Below, in pieces: positions 58,379 to 64,000 of a stretch of 64,000 nt of DNA. Location of the stretch: NCBI RefSeq assembly GCF_025766255.1, contig NW_026516674.1, positions 558,001-622,000 of the forward strand, read 5' to 3'. Within the stretch, counting starts at the first letter, position 1; each line of letters opens with the position of its first letter. The notes below the pieces were generated by a model. The model had not been told where the DNA came from, searched no databases, and was given only the letters and a program-made list of their open reading frames with translations. The DNA comes from Zychaea mexicana. Lineage: Eukaryota; Mucoromycota; Mucoromycetes; Mucorales; Lichtheimiaceae. The translations under genes were made by a program, and so were the position numbers.

Positions 58379-61041
58379 TTAAATAGGTTCCGTTTCTTCT
58401 TCTATCCACTTCAATGTACGACTATCATTGACGAGTTGTGGCTCAAGGACACGACGACATTCTTGATGATAACTGTTAATCCAGGTACGGTCAGCTTCAT
58501 TGAGTAGGGATGTGTCAAAAAGCCGTCTTCCAAATGGTACAAAGGTGACATGTTCGAATCCAAGATAATTATGACCACCAAAATGATAAGGCGCAGTTTT
58601 TGATTCGTTGACGATCAGTACGTTTTCTAGGCGTATGCCGAATTCTCCATCTTGGTAATATCCAGGTTCTTCAATAACAGAATAGTAAAATACATGTGTA
58701 TATTTAGGTTGAGCTCGGGTATAATTCCTCTCACAACCAATTTGAATGCATAAAATACTCTTGTGACATTGATTAGATCACAATATTTACCATTTGTAAC
58801 CACCATTCCTTGTTTAAATGGAACCTTGGAATATGCTTGGCGACTACCAATACCGTGAGGGCCTTCGTGAACGTTAAGATATGCGCCAACGCCATGTCCA
58901 GTACCATGACGGTAGTCAAGACCATCTTTCCACAGTGGTTGTCTAGCAATGGAATCAAGTTGGTAGCCTAGTTACAAGACAAAATTTAAGCAATCGTACT
59001 GCGTTGAGTATACGACTTTTTTCCGTCCCCCATTATTGCCTTTTCTTGCTTCAGAGGTCGTTATTACCTGTGACACCTGGGGGAAAAGTGGCTGTATCTA
59101 CAGCAATATGCGACTGCATCACCCGTGTAAATGCCCGTTTTTGAAAATCCGTAGGTTTCCCATCGAACAAGTACGTACGCGTGATATCGGTTGTTCCATC
59201 AATATAGTGAGCGCCTGAATCACATAAATACATTTGTTGTGGATCAATGATAGCCGAATGAGTCGGTGAAGGGTTGTAATGGATGATTGCGCCATTAGGT
59301 CCAGTTGCAGCAATCGTATCAAAAGATATTCCGACGTAGGTATCATGCTGCCGACGCATATCCTCCAAATGTTGAACAGCATCCGCCTCATACAAACGTT
59401 CGCGTTTGTTACGTAATTGGTCCGATAACCATGCAAAATGCTTTGACACAGCTACGCCATCGCGTTTATGTGCCTCTCGCATCCCGTTCAACTCTGCTTC
59501 ATTCTTGATTGCTTTGGTCAATGCGACGGGTGATGGTTCTAACCCCACTTTATCCTGATACATCAGATTTTCTTTAGTTGTTTGTAATTTCAAGTAGGTT
59601 TTCTCTCCAGCATGTATAAATACTAGAGATTCCAACTCCCTCGTTCTTTGAAAAATTATAGCTGCGTAGAGTATGATCTTACCTGCCCACCTAGAGCTTG
59701 CACTATTGATAAATTTGTCAATGTCGGATCGATCATAAAGCGTCTATTGGAGGCGTTTTGGTGCTTGAGATCATCCCAAATAGAGTCGTAGGGTTTAATT
59801 TGCACATGAGCGTCGAGCTCAGCGCGCAGTTCAGACGACATCCGCTCATCCGCATTTGCGACATAGAGTACGGTATCCTCCCTGCTCACCACGCAGTACG
59901 CAAAGAAAATGGGACAGCAGTGGATATCGGAGCCGCGCAAATTCAAGAGCCAAGCAATTTCATCCAGTGCCGAAACGACTGTACCGTCGTAGCCACGCTG
60001 TGTTAGAGTCACACGTAGGTCATGTAGTTTGGATTCACGGTTCTTGCCAGCGTACTTGAGGTTGTGCCTATAAATTGGATGGGTGGGCCGTTTGGGTCTA
60101 TCTTTGCGGACACGATCTACAGGATTTTCTTGCACAGGAACTAGCTGCGAGCCTACCGAGGCTAGTTCCTTTTCAAGTGCGGTAGCGTTATCTACGAATG
60201 GTAAGGTAACAATATAGTAAGTACAGTATATATCCTTAGACATGTCTCGCTTATTTTTTCTTACCGATGGTCATGAGAGCAGGGTCGATACCGATGCGAG
60301 AACCTTTGGGTAAGTTCTGTACGATAATTGAGTGTTATATGTCTTTTGGTCGATGTTATAGAAAAAAAAATTGTCCAACTTTGTTACTTTGACAAGATAC
60401 TCCTGCCATGTTGGCACTTTGGGCATCCCTTGCTTCATTAGCTGCCAGTCGCTACTGAGTTCCTGTGACGCTTGCAGAAAATATCGTCCATCCGTGAACA
60501 AAGCTGCGCAATCCTGACTTACGACGGCACAGCCTATATGCATATGAACACAAAAAAAATGATGAATTTTCCCGAACCCGAGTTTCTTATTGCGAAGTGA
60601 TGAAATCTCTCACCTGCTGAACCCGTAAAGCCTGAAATCCACGCGCGTCTGTTGTCACACTCGGCAGTATATTCGCTCTATAGAATTCCGGATACTGGAT
60701 ATCAGGATATACAGACCATGCTATTAAAAGCGCGTCTCCACAAACCTGATGAGCATCTTCAGACGGAATGACACTATAATGTTCCTCCGTCAATGAGTAA
60801 AGCTGTACCTTTTCGAAGAAAAGTGGTGAAATAATATCACTTACAAAGCATCAATCTTTTCAGTTGAGGACGTCATTGCTTGACGCAATGCGTCAAGTCG
60901 ATTGTCAGACACATGAGTGCTGAATGTTCTTTTCAAAGAATTCAGCAGGCCAGCTGATCGACGCATAATTTTTTTTTTCAAAGACAAGCAAGGCCTTGCT
61001 GTATTGTAGGTCAGATTATCCTGTTCTATCTTAAAAGACAT
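58379..61041 (-). CDS. Xaa-Pro aminopeptidase P (M24B metallopeptidase)
   Basis: Removes N-terminal residues next to proline, using two metal ions. Nine exons: 61041-60845, 60773-60746, 60677-60614, 60533-60388, 60316-60265, 60191-59683, 59554-59068, 58967-58791 and 58668-58379, in phase. The second acceptor (TAG before TGTCATTCC) is the only one that keeps phase and gives [13 protein letters not shown]. The seventh exon is taken from TATCAG/GAT, giving [12 protein letters not shown]. Metal ligands are visible: Asp in [13 protein letters not shown] (two), His in [18 protein letters not shown], Glu in [16 protein letters not shown] (two). The end WIEEETEPI matches human XPNPEP1 (ending TQPI). 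Two starts are possible, 61041 (MSFKIEQD) and 60966 ([18 protein letters not shown]); the second looks like a mitochondrial presequence. Confidence 0.94.
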
Positions 61042-61512
61042 TTTCGATTGTGATATATGTGCACACGTGTGTATGATACTACTGCTCTTTATTTCTTCGA
61101 TATTGTCCTATCATTCCTTCAGCAATCGAGGATGCCATGGTATCAATATTTATGTTTAAAAGATCAATTAGACAGTTTATTGTAGAGTATAATTTATAGA
61201 ACGCTGATAAAGTGCGATTGGTGATGAAAGCATGCCCTGCAGTTGACAGGTGGGAGTTATAGCAAGAAACTAATTAAAAACTATACAAGAGCACTGGAGA
61301 CATTAGGTATGGACTAATATCTTTATTGTTAGACGAAAAATATCAGAGAACGAAACTTGTATGTAATACAGCTGCTCGCACTACCATTAGTGCTAGTGCA
61401 GGTTGCTGAATCAGATACAAGCAGCGACACAAAAATGGCGGAGCCTGAAACTTAGACGCTATTGGCAAGCTCGAGATACGTTTGCCTGGACTCCCTCTTT
61501 TCATCCGCCAAC
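61042..61512. other. Divergent promoter region of aminopeptidase P and RPS8
   Basis: About 470 bases. No gene called; frames that cross into 61843 (+) are shadows of RPS8 introns. Confidence 0.4.
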
Positions 61513-62677
61513 ATGGGTAATATATCAATATAGACGAGTACATCCATCCATCCATCCAACTAAACGTACTGACTGTGTTTCTCTCATCCAGGTATCAGTC
61601 GCGACTCCAGGCACAAGAAAGCGTAAGTTTTCCAACAAAAAATCGAATCGATACGTCTTAAGCGAGATTCAACATTGTGGAAGAAATTGGGAGGAATGGG
61701 CCACCGGATATTGTCCCAAATCTCTCTGTCAACAATTTGACATTTGGAAATTTGGGAAAAAGGGGGAAGTAACAATTTGTGCATGCGTGAGTACTAATTA
61801 CATTGTGCATCTCTTTAATTTATTACAGTGCCACCGGTGCTAGACGCTCTCACTACCGTAAGAAGAGAAAGTAAGCAATAATCGAGTTTTATTTTCCTCC
61901 CAAAATTGAACGATCGTCGGTCCCAAAAATGTCAATTGGAAAATTAACCTTACGGTATAATAATTGCTACTGTTTAGGTTCGAGTTGGGCCGCCCTGCCG
62001 CCAACACCAAGCTTGGTGCTAAGCGTGTCCACACCGTCCGTACTCGTGGTGGTAACACCAAGTACAGAGCTTTGCGTTTGGAAGCCGGTAACTTTTCGTG
62101 GGCTTCTGAAGGTCAGGCCCGCAAGACCCGTGTCTTGACTGTCGTGTACAACGCCTCCAACAACGAGTTGGTCCGTACCAACACCTTGGTCAAGGGTGCC
62201 ATCATCCAGGTCGATGCCACTCCCTTCCGTCAGTACTACGAAGGTTTCTACGGTCTTCCTTTGGGCAAGAAGAAGCTCACTGAGGCCAAGGCTGCTGAAT
62301 TCGATGCTGCTGTCAACGCCAAGTCTGAGCAGCGCAAGAAGAAGTGGGAAGAGCGCCGTGCTAACTCTGCCGTCGATTCTCTTTTGGATGACCAGTTCGC
62401 TGCCGGCCGTTTGTATGGTAAGTAACATTAGAAAACAATGCTTGACTGTGTGGATAAAATCTCAATGAACATGCTTTAATAATCGATATCAATCACTTAG
62501 CCCGCATTGCCTCCCGTCCCGGTCAGTCTGGCCGCTGCGATGGTTACATCTTGGAAGGCAAGGAACTTGAATTCTATCTCAAGAAGATCAAGGTAAGAAT
62601 TAGTTGTTTGACTGACTACCGAAATTCATACATGTCTTGATCTGCTTACTTACTCTCTCTTGTAGTCTCGCAAGTAA
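61513..62677 (+). CDS. RPS8: 40S ribosomal protein eS8 (Rps8)
   Basis: Small-subunit ribosomal protein. Six exons: 61513-61516, 61592-61622, 61829-61870, 61978-62417, 62501-62592 and 62666-62677, in phase, 206 residues. The first exon holds only ATG and one further base, and the last only Ser-Arg-Lys-stop, as is common for intron-rich fungal ribosomal genes. The protein reads [18 protein letters not shown], then [38 protein letters not shown] and [19 protein letters not shown], ending [20 protein letters not shown] and [13 protein letters not shown]. The length agrees with human RPS8 (208). Confidence 0.95.
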
Positions 62678-63906
62678 ATTATTTTGCAAGCGTAGATTGG
62701 TATTTTGATGATGATAATAAATTAGGATGGAAACTTTTTCCAAAAGAATATTTCGATTTGCTTTTATGTGTGATGCATTTGCGTGAAGTCCTTTGTTTTC
62801 AAAGTACATGTATAATAGTTTGTGGCTTCAAAATGGATAAAGCAGTCTGCTCAATCGACGCCATACTAAAACCATCAACGATGCTTCAGGTTTGCAGTGT
62901 TTTGCACTTGAAGCCTTGGAATTTAAAAAAACAGATAAACTTTATAGGTACACCGATACAAAGATCCATTGACCAGTGTAACTTGTAGTTCATACATATG
63001 TGTTATCTTAGAATCACTCATATTCTAAATATCAGCGATCTCAATACCACATCGTTCACTCGATAAGAGATAGAAAGTGAGTTGGTTATTTAACAACATT
63101 ATTGTTCTTCCAACCTCTTCCTTAATCCAAGACTATCAGTATCAGTTACCACAGCCGAAACATTTCCAAAAAAATTGATAGTACAACTTGCATCCTCTAC
63201 CAACCGAGCAAACTTTATTATGTACACCGAATATCGTTATGCTATTGCGTGCGGAAAAAAAAAGATGCGAAGAGAAGAGATAATGCATTGGCGACGCACG
63301 GCGACAAAAACATGTACAGTCGATGATACTGTTGTATAGAAACAATCACCAGAAGAATGGTATAGTATTCGCCCGAGAAATTTGTTGTGATGTGATGCAA
63401 GTGCTCATACTTCATCTCGATCAAAGGCAGTTTCAACATAGAAATTGAAACTTGAAAAACAGCAGTGCAAAGAAAAAAAGAGACGTTGGGAGATGTGTGC
63501 TTAAAAATGTTACTTGTTTGTTACTGTGTAAAACGCAAGGTCTGCTTTTGCACGGTTTTCAAACGTCGGTTTTCCCGTCGTCAGTATGACAGTTTTCCGG
63601 TTACATAAAGGGCTCACCGAGCGTTCGAGCTAACAGAAAGTCATGTTGATTGGTTTCTGGCTGATTGCAAAATGCTTCAAGATACTATCGATCAGATTGA
63701 GCAGTTTGATACTAAAAACGAATTTCACTATCTAAACAGCAAATTGCTTTGACGTCGATTTCAGATTGATTAAGGTTCAAGATATACTAAAAGTAATCTG
63801 ATTCATTTTGCAGCTGATCTTTAAATTGACATTGTCTTTCCGTCCTCCTCCATTCCCCCTTTCCCTTTTCCCACTTGATATATTTACATACATACAATAG
63901 AAAATA
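62678..63906. other. Intergenic between RPS8 and the right-edge gene
   Basis: About 1.2 kb, no supported gene. A pyrimidine-rich stretch (63841-63870, CTCCTCCATTCCCCC-type) lies just before the next start and looks like its promoter or leader. Confidence 0.4.
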
Positions 63907-64000
63907 ATGTTCAAACTGGCTGCTACTCAACGACATACCTCACGACACTTGATATCCTTAAGCACATTTTCAAATCGACGATTACCTCGACTCCTTCACA
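63907..64000 (+). CDS. 5' end of a gene with mitochondrial-type N-terminus (cut by window)
   Basis: The ATG at 63907 opens a frame to the window edge: MFKLAATQRHTSRHLISLS then Arg/Leu-rich residues. The absence of acidic residues and spaced Arg/His/Ser fit a mitochondrial matrix presequence. The mature protein is outside the window, so its function cannot be named. Confidence 0.5.
   Translation, partial: MFKLAATQRHTSRHLISLSTFSNRRLPRLLH

Noticed and set aside
59554..59635. Open frame continuing upstream of aminopeptidase exon 7
   Set aside because: Keeping it would insert about 27 residues absent from the family; the TATCAG acceptor gives a clean join.

Overview
The window looks like a chromosome segment of a filamentous fungus of the Mucoromycota (Mucorales type). 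Nearly every gene is cut by many short GT-AG introns of about 40 to 110 bases. A Rab2 GTPase, which budding and fission yeast lack, is present. Intergenic DNA is AT-rich. The species cannot be fixed from sequence alone. All exon maps were built by eye from splice sites, reading phase and family knowledge, so individual junctions may move by a few bases.

Layout. 1-1350 (-): 3'-truncated calreticulin with a UPRE-like promoter site. 2096-6204 (-): a decayed 18-exon Fanzor (eukaryotic TnpB-like RNA-guided nuclease) carrying a pogo-like MITE exactly at one intron acceptor. 6782-7175 (+): small Myb/SANT-like gene. 7893-8620 (-): hotdog thioesterase. 9187-12302 (-): TBC Rab-GAP. 13072-14889 (-): type II membrane glycosyltransferase-like protein. 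14890-20482: gene-poor stretch with relic-like ORFs. 20483-25250 (+): a second, very large Fanzor-like gene with one frameshift in an A tract. 26428-31834 (+): cysteine synthase, RNase P subunit and TFIIIC subunit Tfc1. 33005-33787 (+): vitamin B6 glutaminase subunit. 34555-36709 (-): peroxisomal 4CL-like acyl-CoA ligase. 37792-39291 (+): GDP-mannose transporter. 39597-41005 (-): Rab2 with microexons. 42035-44017 (+): class III CoA-transferase. 44306-46268 (-): Atg22-like permease. 47131-49366 (-): sorting nexin Snx4/Atg24. 50176-50906 (-): ribosomal protein uL14. 51250-52902 (-): Ysc84/SH3 actin-patch protein. 53303-55579 (-): LRR protein. 58379-61041 (-): Xaa-Pro aminopeptidase. 61513-62677 (+): ribosomal protein eS8. 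63907-64000 (+): start of a gene with a mitochondrial-type N terminus.

Themes. Most genes are housekeeping and unrelated to each other. Several act in the secretory and endosomal system: calreticulin (ER folding), the TBC GAP, Rab2, Vrg4 (Golgi), Snx4 and an Atg22-like permease (endosome, vacuole, autophagy) and Ysc84 (endocytic actin).

The most notable content is the pair of Fanzor-like genes, in opposite orientations about 14 kb apart. Both keep a RuvC-I aspartate, a DEY.TSQ segment next to a zinc ribbon and a RuvC-III aspartate. In both, the usual RuvC-II glutamate position holds a glycine-rich segment instead. One appears dead or dying and was hit by a MITE. The other is nearly intact.
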